Assembly: GCF_965198575.1 (NCBI RefSeq) | Contig: NZ_OZ240671.1 | Location: 3,162,001-3,226,000 of the forward strand | From: Lichenicola sp965198575 | Lineage (GTDB): Bacteria; Pseudomonadota; Alphaproteobacteria; Acetobacterales; Acetobacteraceae | Direction of reading: 5' to 3' | DNA: 64,000 nucleotides | Part shown: positions 31,381 to 43,297 of the stretch, piece after piece | Layout: each line of letters starts with the position of its first letter | How positions within the stretch are numbered: the first letter of the stretch is position 1 | The notes under the pieces: model-generated | Database searches by the model: none | Seen by the model: only the letters and a program-made list of their open reading frames with translations | What the model was told of the DNA's origin: nothing | Program-made: the position numbers and the translations under genes

Positions 31381-32715
31381 GTGATCAACAGACGAATTTC
31401 CTTGGGCCGCGGTGCCAGAAGATTGCTCGGAACGAGCGCTCTTGCTGGCGCAACGTTCGTGATGACGTGCGCAGTGGCGCAAGCGCAAAGCGTCGCACCT
31501 GGTGCTTCACCGGCGCCGACCGCTGCGGCCAGCGTCAATGCGGTGGGCGCCACGGCTGCTCCCGCTGCGCCGGCTGCCCCGAAAAGTTGGGCCAGCACCA
31601 TCACCTTCGGCGCGCAGGTCGATGCCGGCATCACCGGCAATTTCGACCGCCCGTCGGACGGGCTGAATTACGGCCGGTTGTTCGACGACAAGGCCAACAC
31701 GGTGCTGCTGAACCAGTTGCAGCTGACCGCCACCCGGCCGATCGACAGCTCGTCCAGCGGCTACGATATCGGCTTCACGCTGCAGGGCACGTACGGTTCC
31801 GACGTGCGCTACACTCATTTCCTCGGCGAGTTCGACAACGTCACCAGCGACCGCAACCAGTTCACCCTGCTGCAGGCGAACCTGCTGCTGCATGCGCCCT
31901 GGCTGGTGAAGGGCGGCATCGACTTCAAGCTCGGCCAGTTCGTGACACCGATCGGCTACGAAACCATCGATCCCAGCACCAACCCGTTCTATTCGCACTC
32001 CTACATGTTCAATTTCGGTCCGTTCCAGCACACCGGACTGGAAGCGGTCGTGCATGTCAGCCCGATGCTCGACATCTATGGCGAAGTCGATACCGGCGAG
32101 AGCACCACGTTCGGTGGCGGCGACAACAATGCCGAGCCGGCCGGCCTGGTCGGGTTCGGACTGAACGGATTGGCGGGCGGCAAGCTGACCGTGCTGGCGC
32201 TGTCGCATTTCGGGCCGGAGAACGCGACCAACGCGATCGGCAACGATGCCAACAGCGAGATGCGCTACGAGAGCGACCTGATCAACACCTACAAGGCGAC
32301 CGACAAGCTGACCTTCGTGCTGGAGCTGAACTGGCTGCATGACGATCTGGTCGGTGCGGAAGCGTATGGTGCGGCGGGCTACGCGAGCTACGCGTTGACA
32401 CCGACGCTGACGGCCAATTTCCGCGGCGAGGTGTATCGCGACAACTCCGGTTTCTTCGTCGCGGCCTATCCCGGGAACCTGGACAACGTGCGTGCGCTCA
32501 ACGGACTGTCCAACAGCTCGTTCTCGGCCGGCCGGCAGACCTACAGCGAGTGGACCTGGGGCGTGAGCTACAAGCCGGTGATCCCGCATGTGGCGTTGCT
32601 CGCGTTCCGCCCGGAAATTCGCTGGGACAAATCGTTCAGCGGCGGCCACCCGTATAACGGCCTCGCCGACAACGGCAGCTTCACCCTCGCCGCCGATGTG
32701 ATCCTCGGGTTCTAG
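31381..32715 (+). CDS. Outer-membrane beta-barrel protein (porin-like, BBP2-type)
   Basis: Probable outer-membrane porin-like barrel. A signal peptide is visible (INRRISLGRGARRLLGTSALAGATFVMTCAVAQAQ). The mature part starts with a short Ala/Pro linker, then amphipathic strands such as TITFGAQVDAGITGNFDRP, YDIGFTLQGTYG, WTWGVSYKPVIPHVALLAFRPEIRWD, ending with a terminal aromatic residue (DVILGF), as expected for BAM-dependent barrels. It is a close paralogue of the protein at 41540-42967. Start uncertain: GTG at 31381 gives a compact signal; ATG at 31330 or 31354 would extend it. Conserved internal lines are nearly identical between the paralogues. Confidence 0.78.
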   Translation: MINRRISLGRGARRLLGTSALAGATFVMTCAVAQAQSVAPGASPAPTAAASVNAVGATAAPAAPAAPKSWASTITFGAQVDAGITGNFDRPSDGLNYGRLFDDKANTVLLNQLQLTATRPIDSSSSGYDIGFTLQGTYGSDVRYTHFLGEFDNVTSDRNQFTLLQANLLLHAPWLVKGGIDFKLGQFVTPIGYETIDPSTNPFYSHSYMFNFGPFQHTGLEAVVHVSPMLDIYGEVDTGESTTFGGGDNNAEPAGLVGFGLNGLAGGKLTVLALSHFGPENATNAIGNDANSEMRYESDLINTYKATDKLTFVLELNWLHDDLVGAEAYGAAGYASYALTPTLTANFRGEVYRDNSGFFVAAYPGNLDNVRALNGLSNSSFSAGRQTYSEWTWGVSYKPVIPHVALLAFRPEIRWDKSFSGGHPYNGLADNGSFTLAADVILGF

Positions 32716-32815
32716 AGCATCATCCGATCGATCTCGCGTATCGATCGGATATGATTGCTCGCCAGACAACGACCTGGAGTTTTCTTTCGATCCCTCTCGA
32801 TCGGGAAAAGCTCTA
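32711..32815. repeat. Palindromic intergenic element with TCTAGAGC/GCTCTAG ends
   Basis: Between the convergent porin and glnD genes. The segment begins TCTAGAGC and ends GCTCTAG in inverted orientation. Inside is a perfect 11-bp inverted repeat (32722-32732 with 32740-32750, loop of 7), extendable outward by TCAT/ATGA and GAGCA/TGCTC with small bulges. A second block near 32787-32808 contains CGATC repeats and a GGGAAAAG run. It may be a bidirectional terminator or a member of a dispersed palindromic repeat family. Confidence 0.6.
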
Positions 32816-35758
32816 GGCCGTCGTGCCGGTACGCCTGCGTTCCGGCGGCGGGCCGGCGAGTGCTGCGATCGCGTCCTCGGCGCGGGTGAGCACGCCGACC
32901 AGGCTCACGCGCAACTCGTCGAGCTTGCGTTCGTTGCTGAGCTTCAGCCCGAAGACGTCCTTCACGTAGAACACATCCACCGCGCGCACGCCGTACGTCG
33001 TGATATGCGCGGACGCGATCTGCAACCCCTGCTGGCTGATCGCCGCGGTGACGTCGTGCAGCAGGCCGGGGCGGTCGCGGCCATTCACCTCGATCACCGT
33101 GTGGGTATTGGACGCGCGATTATCCACCACGACGCGCGGCGGCACATGGATCGCCCGCATTCGCCGGCCCATCAGGCTGCTCGACGACTTGGCGATCTCG
33201 CTGGCGAGGTCGATCCGCCCCGAGAGCGCCTGCTCGACCAGGATGGTGAGGCGGGCGAGCCGATGCGGCGCGTCGAACGTGTCCTCGGCCGCGTCCTGCA
33301 CCCAGAAGGTGTCGAGCGCCATGCCGTTGGTCATGGTGTGGATGCGCGCATCGACGATCGAGGCGCCGGCCACCGCGAGCGCTCCGGCAATCCGGCTGAA
33401 CAGGCCTGAATGATCGCTGGTGTAGATGGTGACCTCGGTGACCGCGCGCGCCGGCAAAGGCTGCGTGTCGACGGTGAGCGTCGAGGCCCGCGCGGTGCTT
33501 TCGCGGATCATCCTCGCGTGCCGGGCGTGCGTTTCCGGGTCGAACGACAGCCAGTAGCCGCCATAGCCGAGGGCCAGGAACGTCGCGATCTCGGCGGGTT
33601 CGAATCCGTCCGCCTCGAGCAGGTCGCGCACCGCGTCCTTGGCGCGCGATACCCGGACGTCGCGCTCCGGGGTCGCGAGACCGCCGGCCAGCACTTCCGC
33701 CACCCGCCCGTACAGCTCGCGCAGCAGCGTCGCCTTCCAGTTGTTCCAGACCTTCGGGCCCACCGCGCGCATGTCGATGATGGTCAGGATCAGCAGCAGC
33801 CGAAGCCGCTCCGGCGACTGGATGGTGTCGGCGAGGTCCAGGATGGTTTTAGGGTCGTCGATATCGCGGTGGAACGCGGTCTGGCTGAGCAGCAGGTGAT
33901 GCAGCACCAGCCACGACACCGTCTCGGTTTCTTCCGCCGAGAGGCCGAGCGTCGGACACAGCTGCAGCGCCACTTCCGAACCGAGCTCGGAATGATCGCC
34001 GCCGCGGCCCTTGGCGATGTCGTGCAGCAGCGTCGCCACATACAACGCGCGGCGCGATTGCAGGTCCTCGACGAGATCGTTGGCGACCGGCGTCTCCTCG
34101 GCGAGCAGCCCGGCCTCGAGCATGCCGAGGATGCGCACCGCCTCGATGGTGTGCTCGTCGACGGTGAAGACGTGATAGGTGTCGAACTGCATCTGGCCGA
34201 CGATGCGCGACCATTCCGGGATCAGCCGGCCCAGCAGCCCGGTCTCGTTCAGCACATGCAGCCACCTGGCGCCGGACTGCGCCGGCTCACCGCGGCCGAT
34301 CTCGTCGGGCGGCGAGGCGCGGCCCCCGGTCGTGCCCGCCGGCTCCGCGGAGATGGGTCTGGGACGCCGCTCCGGCCGTGTGCCGCAGATCAGCCCGAGC
34401 AGGATGCGGTTGGCCTCGGCGTCGCCACGCAGCGAGGCCGCACGTCGCTCCCAGCGGATCAGCGCGTGCATCGCCAGCGGGTGGATCGCCAGGCGCCGCT
34501 CGCAGGCCTGCGCCAGCAGCCGCAGCATCATGATCGGCTGGTCGTCGAACGACACCCCGGGCGCCGGCATGATCTGCCCGTCGACGAGCTCGAAGCCTGC
34601 CGCCAGCAGCGCCGGGTCAGCCTGGCGCGCAGCCGCCGGAACCCCGAGCGCCTCGCGCAGCACCTGCGGTTCCAGGATGTGGGTGAGGCGCATCACCTCG
34701 CGTGCGGTCAGGAAATAGTGCCGCATGAAGCGCTCGACACCGACCTGGCGACCGTGCCGCGTGTATCCCATGCGGGCGCCGACCACCGGCTGCATGTCGA
34801 AGGTGAGGCGCTCCTCGGCGCGGCCAGCGATGTAGTGGAGGTGGAATCGCACCGTCCAGAGGAAGTCCCACGAGCGTTGCGCGCGCTTGGCTTCCTGTTC
34901 GGTCAGCAGGCCGGGGGTGCCGCGATATCGGCCGGTCGGGCGGGCCAGCTCGGCGAAACTGCTGGTGCCGAAGGTGTCGCGACTGAGCCAGTACAGCGTC
35001 TGCAGGTCGCGCAGCGCGCCGCGGCCTTCCTTGATGTTCGGCTCGACCAGGAACGGGCTCTCGCCGTAGCGCTGGTGGCGGATGGCGCGCTCCCGCTGCT
35101 TGTCGGCGATGAACCCGCCCGGACCCGCCTCGACGCAGGCGACGATGTAGCGGGCCTGGAACATCGCGAACAGCGCGTCGTCGCCGGCGATGCGGCGGGC
35201 GTCCAGCAGCGTGGTGCGGATGGTGGTGTCGTCGGCGGCCTCGGCGATGCACTGGCTGACCGAGCGCGTCGCGTGCCCGACCTTGAGCCCCAGGTCCCAC
35301 AGGAAATAGAGCATGAACTCGACCGCCGCGAGGATCGCCGGCGCCGGCTCCTCGTCGGTCAGGAACAACAGGTCGATGTCGCTGAACGGCGCCAGGGTGC
35401 CGCGCCCGTAGCCGCCGGTGGCCGCGATCGCCAGCGTCATGCCCGGTGCCGATTCGGCAAGCGTGAGCCGGGCGGCGGCGATCTGCTCCTGCAAGGCGTC
35501 GTTCAGGGTGAAGTCGTGCAGCGCGTCGATCAGCCCGTCGGTGAGGGCGGAGAGGCTCTGCGCGGCGGTCTCGCCATCGAGCCGGTGCTGCTCGAACTCG
35601 TCGCGGATGGCCTGCTGGATCCGCGCCAGATGACGTCGGAACAAGGCCAGGGCTGCGGCGCGCGGCGTCGGTCCGGCGTCTGCAGGTTTTGCGAGTGCCA
35701 AGGCGAGGGCGCGGGCGGCATCCTCTGGATCCATGAACAGCGAGGCTGGTGTAGGCAT
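32813..35758 (-). CDS. glnD: Bifunctional uridylyltransferase/uridylyl-removing enzyme GlnD
   Basis: Nitrogen sensor that uridylylates PII proteins when glutamine is low and removes UMP when glutamine is high. Domains seen in order: nucleotidyltransferase with GGYGRGTLAPFSDIDLLFL (about 115-133), the helical GlnD linker, an HD hydrolase domain with LLHDIAKGRGGDHSELG (about 585), and two C-terminal ACT domains (VTIYTSDHSGLFSRIAGAL and IEVNGRDRPGLLHDVTAAI). The HD and ACT domains are intact. The start MPTPASLFMD gives 981 residues; a frame continuing into mutS is rejected. It begins 4 bases after the mutS stop, suggesting cotranscription. Confidence 0.96.
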   Translation of the reverse strand: MPTPASLFMDPEDAARALALALAKPADAGPTPRAAALALFRRHLARIQQAIRDEFEQHRLDGETAAQSLSALTDGLIDALHDFTLNDALQEQIAAARLTLAESAPGMTLAIAATGGYGRGTLAPFSDIDLLFLTDEEPAPAILAAVEFMLYFLWDLGLKVGHATRSVSQCIAEAADDTTIRTTLLDARRIAGDDALFAMFQARYIVACVEAGPGGFIADKQRERAIRHQRYGESPFLVEPNIKEGRGALRDLQTLYWLSRDTFGTSSFAELARPTGRYRGTPGLLTEQEAKRAQRSWDFLWTVRFHLHYIAGRAEERLTFDMQPVVGARMGYTRHGRQVGVERFMRHYFLTAREVMRLTHILEPQVLREALGVPAAARQADPALLAAGFELVDGQIMPAPGVSFDDQPIMMLRLLAQACERRLAIHPLAMHALIRWERRAASLRGDAEANRILLGLICGTRPERRPRPISAEPAGTTGGRASPPDEIGRGEPAQSGARWLHVLNETGLLGRLIPEWSRIVGQMQFDTYHVFTVDEHTIEAVRILGMLEAGLLAEETPVANDLVEDLQSRRALYVATLLHDIAKGRGGDHSELGSEVALQLCPTLGLSAEETETVSWLVLHHLLLSQTAFHRDIDDPKTILDLADTIQSPERLRLLLILTIIDMRAVGPKVWNNWKATLLRELYGRVAEVLAGGLATPERDVRVSRAKDAVRDLLEADGFEPAEIATFLALGYGGYWLSFDPETHARHARMIRESTARASTLTVDTQPLPARAVTEVTIYTSDHSGLFSRIAGALAVAGASIVDARIHTMTNGMALDTFWVQDAAEDTFDAPHRLARLTILVEQALSGRIDLASEIAKSSSSLMGRRMRAIHVPPRVVVDNRASNTHTVIEVNGRDRPGLLHDVTAAISQQGLQIASAHITTYGVRAVDVFYVKDVFGLKLSNERKLDELRVSLVGVLTRAEDAIAALAGPPPERRRTGTTA

Positions 35759-35762
35759 TGTC

Positions 35763-38543
<2,781 letters not shown>

Positions 38544-38631
38544 CGGACGATCTGTAGAGGGTGGCGGCAGCTTGCTCCAGTCGCCCGGCCGATCCTGCGG
38601 CAGGTGCTGCGCCGGATGTGGCCGCCGGTGT

Positions 38632-40104
38632 TCAGCCTTTCAGGAAGACCGATCCGTCGTTGGTGGCGGCGGCCGTATCCAGCCGGTTCTCGACGCTGTC
38701 GGCAAACCCGACGATCACGCTGGCCCGCGACGCGCCGTTGGCGAGCTCGCTGGTCCAACCATTGATCTCGCTGGCGCTGCCTGCGCGATGCAACGTGTTC
38801 TGATACAGCGCCGCGACGAAACCGGTGTTGCTGAACGCGCCGTAGTCCCGCGCGAACTCCTGCGAGCCGACCAGCCCGGCCGCCACCTGCGTGGTGCTCT
38901 GCCCGTTATCGAGATTGGTCGCCCAGCTGTTCATGCCGGTCGGGTCGGGTGCGCGGCCGAGTGCTGTTTCATACAGCCGGTACACCTCGGAATCGTCCTT
39001 GTCTCCGCCGAGCGGTTCGTAGAGTGCCCGGGCCTCCTGGCTCTGGGCGAGGCCTGCAAGGACATCGGCGCGGCTGAGGCCGGATTGCAGCCCGTTCAGC
39101 CAGTCCTGCGCGCCGCCCGCATCGGGGGTCCGGTCCAGGGTGGTCTCATAGGCGCGGGTGATGAATTGCATAGTGTTCAGCTGGTTCCAGCCATCGCCCG
39201 CGAATTCCTGCGAGCCCACGAAACCCGTGGCGATCTGATCGATGGACTGGCCGGAATTGACCGCGTTGGTCGCATTCTCGAGCCCGCCCAGGTCAGGGTC
39301 GCGATTGAAGGCGGCGTGGTAGAGGCGGGCGACGATCGCGGCATTTCCGGTCGGATCGGCCAGCGCGGCGCCGTCCTGGAACACATAGACCTGGTCGGCC
39401 GTGACGGAGGTAGTGCCTTCGGTGCCGACATTGTCGTGCACCAGCAACGTGCCGTTGCCGTTCTGGGCACGCGTGTAGTCGCTGCTGTCGCCGTAGAAAT
39501 AGATCGTGTCCTGGTCCAGACCCTGGCCTTCGTTCGGACCATAGATCGACTGGATGCCGGCGATGTCGGAACCGCTCAACGTCCGGTTCAGGTCGGTGGC
39601 GGTCGGGTACATCACCGCGGTCGAGCTGGTATCGTGCGCCATCCCGAGCGCATGCCCGATCTCGTGCAACGCCACCTGCTCGAAGCTGGCGCCGGTGCCC
39701 GAATAGATCAGTGTGCCACTCGCATCCGCCTGCAGCGGCGTGATCGAGGGGTCCTGCAACTCGATCGTCACGCCGGGCGCCAGGTCGCTGGTGCCGACAT
39801 AATAATACGGGATCGTCACCCCGATCTCGTTGCCGTCGGATTGTGCGCCGTTCAGCAGGTTGCCGAAGCCGATCCGGATGTCGGGAGTTTCCGTGGAGCT
39901 GCTGTTGTCGGCGACCTGGGCCAGGATGACCCCGGACTGTGACTGCCAGGATGCGAAAGCCTGCTCGATCAGGTTCTGCTGCGCCGCGTCGACCACCTCG
40001 TTCGAAAACGACGTATCGCCGAGCGTCGACACCCCACTGGTTTCGAACGACCAGGTGACGACCGGCTCGTATTTCCAGTCGAAGCCCTCGAGGGAGTAGG
40101 TCAT
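38632..40104 (-). CDS. Matrixin-like zinc metalloprotease with DUF4214 repeats
   Basis: 490-residue protein. The N-terminal domain (about 1-190) is a matrixin-type metalloprotease with the complete motif HEIGHALGMAH (147-157), a Met-turn AVMYPTA and the closing GSDIAGIQSIYGP. A linker leads to repeated DUF4214 units (about 245-490), each with ...VARLYHAAFNRDPDLGGLENATN... and FVGSQEFA. No classical signal peptide: such proteins are often exported by type I secretion, with the C-terminal region as signal. No transporter is adjacent. The ATG at 40104 has AGAGG upstream; the upstream extension is rejected. Confidence 0.82.
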   Translation of the reverse strand: MTYSLEGFDWKYEPVVTWSFETSGVSTLGDTSFSNEVVDAAQQNLIEQAFASWQSQSGVILAQVADNSSSTETPDIRIGFGNLLNGAQSDGNEIGVTIPYYYVGTSDLAPGVTIELQDPSITPLQADASGTLIYSGTGASFEQVALHEIGHALGMAHDTSSTAVMYPTATDLNRTLSGSDIAGIQSIYGPNEGQGLDQDTIYFYGDSSDYTRAQNGNGTLLVHDNVGTEGTTSVTADQVYVFQDGAALADPTGNAAIVARLYHAAFNRDPDLGGLENATNAVNSGQSIDQIATGFVGSQEFAGDGWNQLNTMQFITRAYETTLDRTPDAGGAQDWLNGLQSGLSRADVLAGLAQSQEARALYEPLGGDKDDSEVYRLYETALGRAPDPTGMNSWATNLDNGQSTTQVAAGLVGSQEFARDYGAFSNTGFVAALYQNTLHRAGSASEINGWTSELANGASRASVIVGFADSVENRLDTAAATNDGSVFLKG

Positions 40105-40277
40105 CGTATCAGCCGCCTCTTGCAACCAGACGGCAGGAGGCGCCCGGATGCACACGTTTAACGGGCAGAAATCGCTGCAACAAGTTGTCGTCGCGCCCAA
40201 GAAACAAGATTTTCTGGTTTTATGGCAATTTATCGCGTTCAGGCCGGCGGCTTTCGCCGTGCGGACGGAGGGAAATC

Positions 40278-40670
40278 ATGACCCGGATATTGTTCATCGG
40301 CCAGAAGCCCGAAACGGTGGATTATTCCGATCCTGCCCTGCCGCCAGGGTTCGATGCGGAAAAGATCGCCGCCGGCATTGCTGTGGCTGTCGCCGATATC
40401 GAGGCACGGGGATGGCAGGGCGACACCTGCATGATCGCGCCCGATGAAACAGCGGGTCCCGCCATCGAGAGGCAATTATCCGGCACGCATTACGACTGCG
40501 TGGTGATCGGCGGCGGCCTCAGGATCCCGCCCAGGAGCCTCGGCCTGTTCGAGATCGTGATCAACGCCGTCCACAAGGGCGCACCCGGTGCAGCCATCGC
40601 ATTCAATACGCGTCCGGAGGACACCGCCGAAGCGGCAGCCCGTCAACTCGCTCGTAGCGGACGTCCGTGA
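40278..40670 (+). CDS. Conserved-looking small protein, function unknown
   Basis: 130-residue soluble protein beginning MTRILFIGQKPETVDYSDPALPPGF, with strand-helix alternation and a central DCVVIGGGLRIPP...LFEIVINAVHKGAP segment. This resembles a small alpha/beta fold, but I recognise no characterised family. The start is well supported by GGAGGG about 7 bases upstream; an upstream in-frame ATG (40185) is rejected. It is divergent from the matrixin gene and ends 15 bases before a convergent gene. Confidence 0.6.
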   Translation: MTRILFIGQKPETVDYSDPALPPGFDAEKIAAGIAVAVADIEARGWQGDTCMIAPDETAGPAIERQLSGTHYDCVVIGGGLRIPPRSLGLFEIVINAVHKGAPGAAIAFNTRPEDTAEAAARQLARSGRP

Positions 40671-40685
40671 AGCGCCTTCGACCGT

Positions 40686-41495
40686 TCAGCGGCCGCAGGT
40701 GGGGACTGGCACGGCCGGCTGCATGACCAGCCTGGTGCCGTCGGGCACGAAATCGGTGACCAGGTGGAGAGGCTTCTTCGGGAACAGCGTCCCGGGCGGC
40801 GCGGTCCAGCCGTCATAGCGGACCGAGAAGAGCGACCCGAGCCGGCGCGGTGGCTCGATCCGGGCCTTCAGCGCGTAGCTCTCGCAGTCGTGGTTCATCT
40901 TCATAAGCGCTTTGGTTTCGCCGGTCGGTGACGCTGCGCCCGCGAGGATGTCGTCATAAGCAACCGGGCCCGCGCTCGACATACGGATGACGCCGATCCA
41001 TTCCGAGCATTCGCCCATGCCGCACCGGGCGCTCCGCGCGAAGAACAGCGGATCGCCTGCGAATCGATGCAGCTCGGCGCCGGCATTTGCCGGCTGGCCC
41101 CCTACGCCGGAGGTGAGCAACTCCGGCCAGAGGTGCCGTGGCACCCAGCCGCCCGATGTTCGACCGAGATAGGAGATCGCAATAGCGCCGGGAGCCGCAT
41201 GGGCCACGATCTCGTTGACCTCGTAGGACACGAGCGCGACCTCATGATCGCCCAGATCGACAAGACGGTTCGGGCGGACGCCGAAGCTGACGGACCCGGT
41301 CCCGACACGCTTCGGTGCATCCGGGCCATCGTGGATCGGCACGGTCAGGGTCCGCGTAAGCGGCGACGCATGCCCGAAACTCGCGATGAACGCCGCTTCG
41401 AGATCCGGACCCTGGTCACACCGGCCGGCAGCCGGGACCGCCAGCACAAGGCCGGTGGCGATCACCGCGAAACGGTATCGAATATGCCTGAGCAA
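40686..41495 (-). CDS. Exported protein of unknown function
   Basis: About 269 residues with a signal peptide (LRHIRYRFAVIATGLVLAVPAAG) and a mature part containing a few cysteines (RCGMGECSEW, NHDCESY, PVPTCGR) that could form disulphides. No known domain is recognised. The TTG at 41495 is chosen because it places the signal peptide at the N-terminus. An open frame continues to 41705, but that would overlap the porin gene at 41540-42967, so it is rejected. Confidence in the start is moderate at best. Confidence 0.55.
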   Translation of the reverse strand: MLRHIRYRFAVIATGLVLAVPAAGRCDQGPDLEAAFIASFGHASPLTRTLTVPIHDGPDAPKRVGTGSVSFGVRPNRLVDLGDHEVALVSYEVNEIVAHAAPGAIAISYLGRTSGGWVPRHLWPELLTSGVGGQPANAGAELHRFAGDPLFFARSARCGMGECSEWIGVIRMSSAGPVAYDDILAGAASPTGETKALMKMNHDCESYALKARIEPPRRLGSLFSVRYDGWTAPPGTLFPKKPLHLVTDFVPDGTRLVMQPAVPVPTCGR

Positions 41496-41539
41496 GTCCG
41501 TCCGGACCGGTCTTGTCGATCGCCGCGCCCTGACGATGC

Positions 41540-42967
41540 TCAGAACCCCAGGATCACGTCGCCGGCGAGGGTGAAGTTTCCGGTGTTGGTGAGGTCGTTG
41601 TACGGGTGGCCGCCGCTGAACGACTTGTCCCAGCGGATTTCGGGGCGGAAGGCGAGCAGCGCCACGTGCGGGATCACCGGCTTGTAGCTCACCCCCCAGG
41701 TCCACTCGCTGTAGGTCTGCCGGCCGGCACCATAGGCGCGCGATGGCAGTCCGTTCAGTGCCCGGATCGGGTCGAGGTTGCCGGGATCGGCAGCGACGAA
41801 GAAGCCGGCATTGTCGCGATACACCTCGCCGCGGAAATTCGCGGTCAGTGTCGGCGTCAGTGCATAACTCGCGTAGCCGGCCAGGCCATAGGAGTCCGCG
41901 CCGAACGCATCGTCATGCTGCCACTGGCCCTCGGCAACGAAGGTGAGCTTGTCGGTCGCCTTGTAGGTGACAACGCTGTCGGCCTCGTAGCGCATCTCGC
42001 TGTTGGCGTTGTTGCCCAGCGCGTTGGTGGCGTTCTCCGGCCCGAGATGGATGTAGGCGAGGGCTGTCAGCTTGCCGCCCGCCAACCCGTTCAGTCCGAA
42101 CCCGACCAGGCCTGCCGGCTCGGCATTGTTGTCGCCGCCGCCGAAGGTCGTGCTCTCGCCGGTATCGACCTCGCCGTAGAGATCGAGCGTCGGATTGACG
42201 TGGGCCACCGCCTGCAGGCCGGTATGCTGGAACGGGCCGAAATTGAAGTTGTAGGAGTGCGAATAGAACGGGTTGGTGCTCGGGTCGATGGTCTCGTAGC
42301 CGATCAGCGTGGCGAACTGGCCGAGCTTGAAGTCGATGCCGCCTTTTACCAGCCAGGGCGCGTGCATCGTCACGTTCGCCTGCAGGATGCTGAACTGGTC
42401 ACGGTCGTGCGTCAGATAGCCGAACTCGCCCAGGTAATGCGTGTAGCGCGCGTCCGATCCATACGTGCCCTGCAGGATGAAGCCGAAATCGTAGGTCGAG
42501 AGGGTCGGGTCGATCGGCCGGGTAACGGTCAGCTGCAGGCTGTTCAGCAGCACCGTGTTGGCCTTGTCGTCGAACAGCCGACCATAATTCAACCCATCCG
42601 CCGGCCGGTCGAAATTGCCGGTGATCCCGGCATCGAGTTGTGCGCCATAGGTGATCGTGCTGGCCCAGGTCTTCGGTGCGGCGGGCGCAGCGGGTGCGGC
42701 CGGGGTGGCGGTCGCGGCGGTGCCGTTGACGCTCGCCGACGCAGGCGTGGTCCCGGTCGAGACCGCCGGGGCGCCAGTTTGTGCCCCGCTCTGGGCTGCG
42801 GTCTGGGCAAGACCGGCGCCAGGCATCGCCAGCAACCCGGCGAGTGCCATCGGCAGCAGCGACGCGCCGGCCAGCAGGGTGCGACGGCTGGTCCGAACCA
42901 TGTGGTTCCTTGCTCGGCCTGAGCAGGCGCGGTGCTGCGCGGTCAGGGTCGCAGGGAACAGGGTCAT
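41540..42967 (-). CDS. Outer-membrane beta-barrel protein (porin-like, BBP2-type), paralogue of 31381-32715
   Basis: Porin-like outer-membrane barrel. Signal region MVRTSRRTLLAGASLLPMALAGLLAMPGAGLAQ is followed by an Ala/Pro/Thr linker and then barrel strands nearly identical to the other copy (ASTITYGAQLDAGITGNF, ANTVLLNSLQLTVTRP, NIDFKLGQF-type strands, and a WTWGVSYKPVIPHVALLAF segment), ending in the same DVILGF. Two starts are possible: ATG 42967 with a perfect GGAGG at a 7-base distance (used here), or ATG 42901 with AAGGA, which gives a more compact signal. A long extension to 43234 is rejected. The transported solute is unknown. Confidence 0.8.
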   Translation of the reverse strand: MTLFPATLTAQHRACSGRARNHMVRTSRRTLLAGASLLPMALAGLLAMPGAGLAQTAAQSGAQTGAPAVSTGTTPASASVNGTAATATPAAPAAPAAPKTWASTITYGAQLDAGITGNFDRPADGLNYGRLFDDKANTVLLNSLQLTVTRPIDPTLSTYDFGFILQGTYGSDARYTHYLGEFGYLTHDRDQFSILQANVTMHAPWLVKGGIDFKLGQFATLIGYETIDPSTNPFYSHSYNFNFGPFQHTGLQAVAHVNPTLDLYGEVDTGESTTFGGGDNNAEPAGLVGFGLNGLAGGKLTALAYIHLGPENATNALGNNANSEMRYEADSVVTYKATDKLTFVAEGQWQHDDAFGADSYGLAGYASYALTPTLTANFRGEVYRDNAGFFVAADPGNLDPIRALNGLPSRAYGAGRQTYSEWTWGVSYKPVIPHVALLAFRPEIRWDKSFSGGHPYNDLTNTGNFTLAGDVILGF

Positions 42968-43297
42968 GTCGATCCTCCGGTCATTCAGGCTGGCGTCGAC
43001 TCGTCCCTCAACCGGAACAAGCGAGGTGTCGATACGCGTCCGACAGGATTGTCTGTGACTGGCCGGACTGCCCCTTGTCCAGGCAGAACCGGCACGCCGA
43101 ACCGCCCTTGCCTCAGAAAACACCATGTTGTCGCAGATTTGCCACGCTTTCTTGCGGCGTGAGCGGTAGCTGCCTAATTTTATTACGTCGGTGGGCCGCG
43201 GCATCATCCGGCGGATCCTGGCTGTCCGTTGCACGAGGAGGCCCGCCGGACGCGCGAGCTGAAGACCTCGCCTGGTCCGTTTCGCTCGGACGCAGCG
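42968..43297. other. 330-base intergenic stretch
   Basis: Region between the second porin and murJ, both on the minus strand. Open frames here are overlaps of the flanking genes in other frames. It must carry the porin promoter and any murJ transcript end, but I could not assign convincing promoter boxes; an AT-rich patch lies near 43170-43190. Confidence 0.45.
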
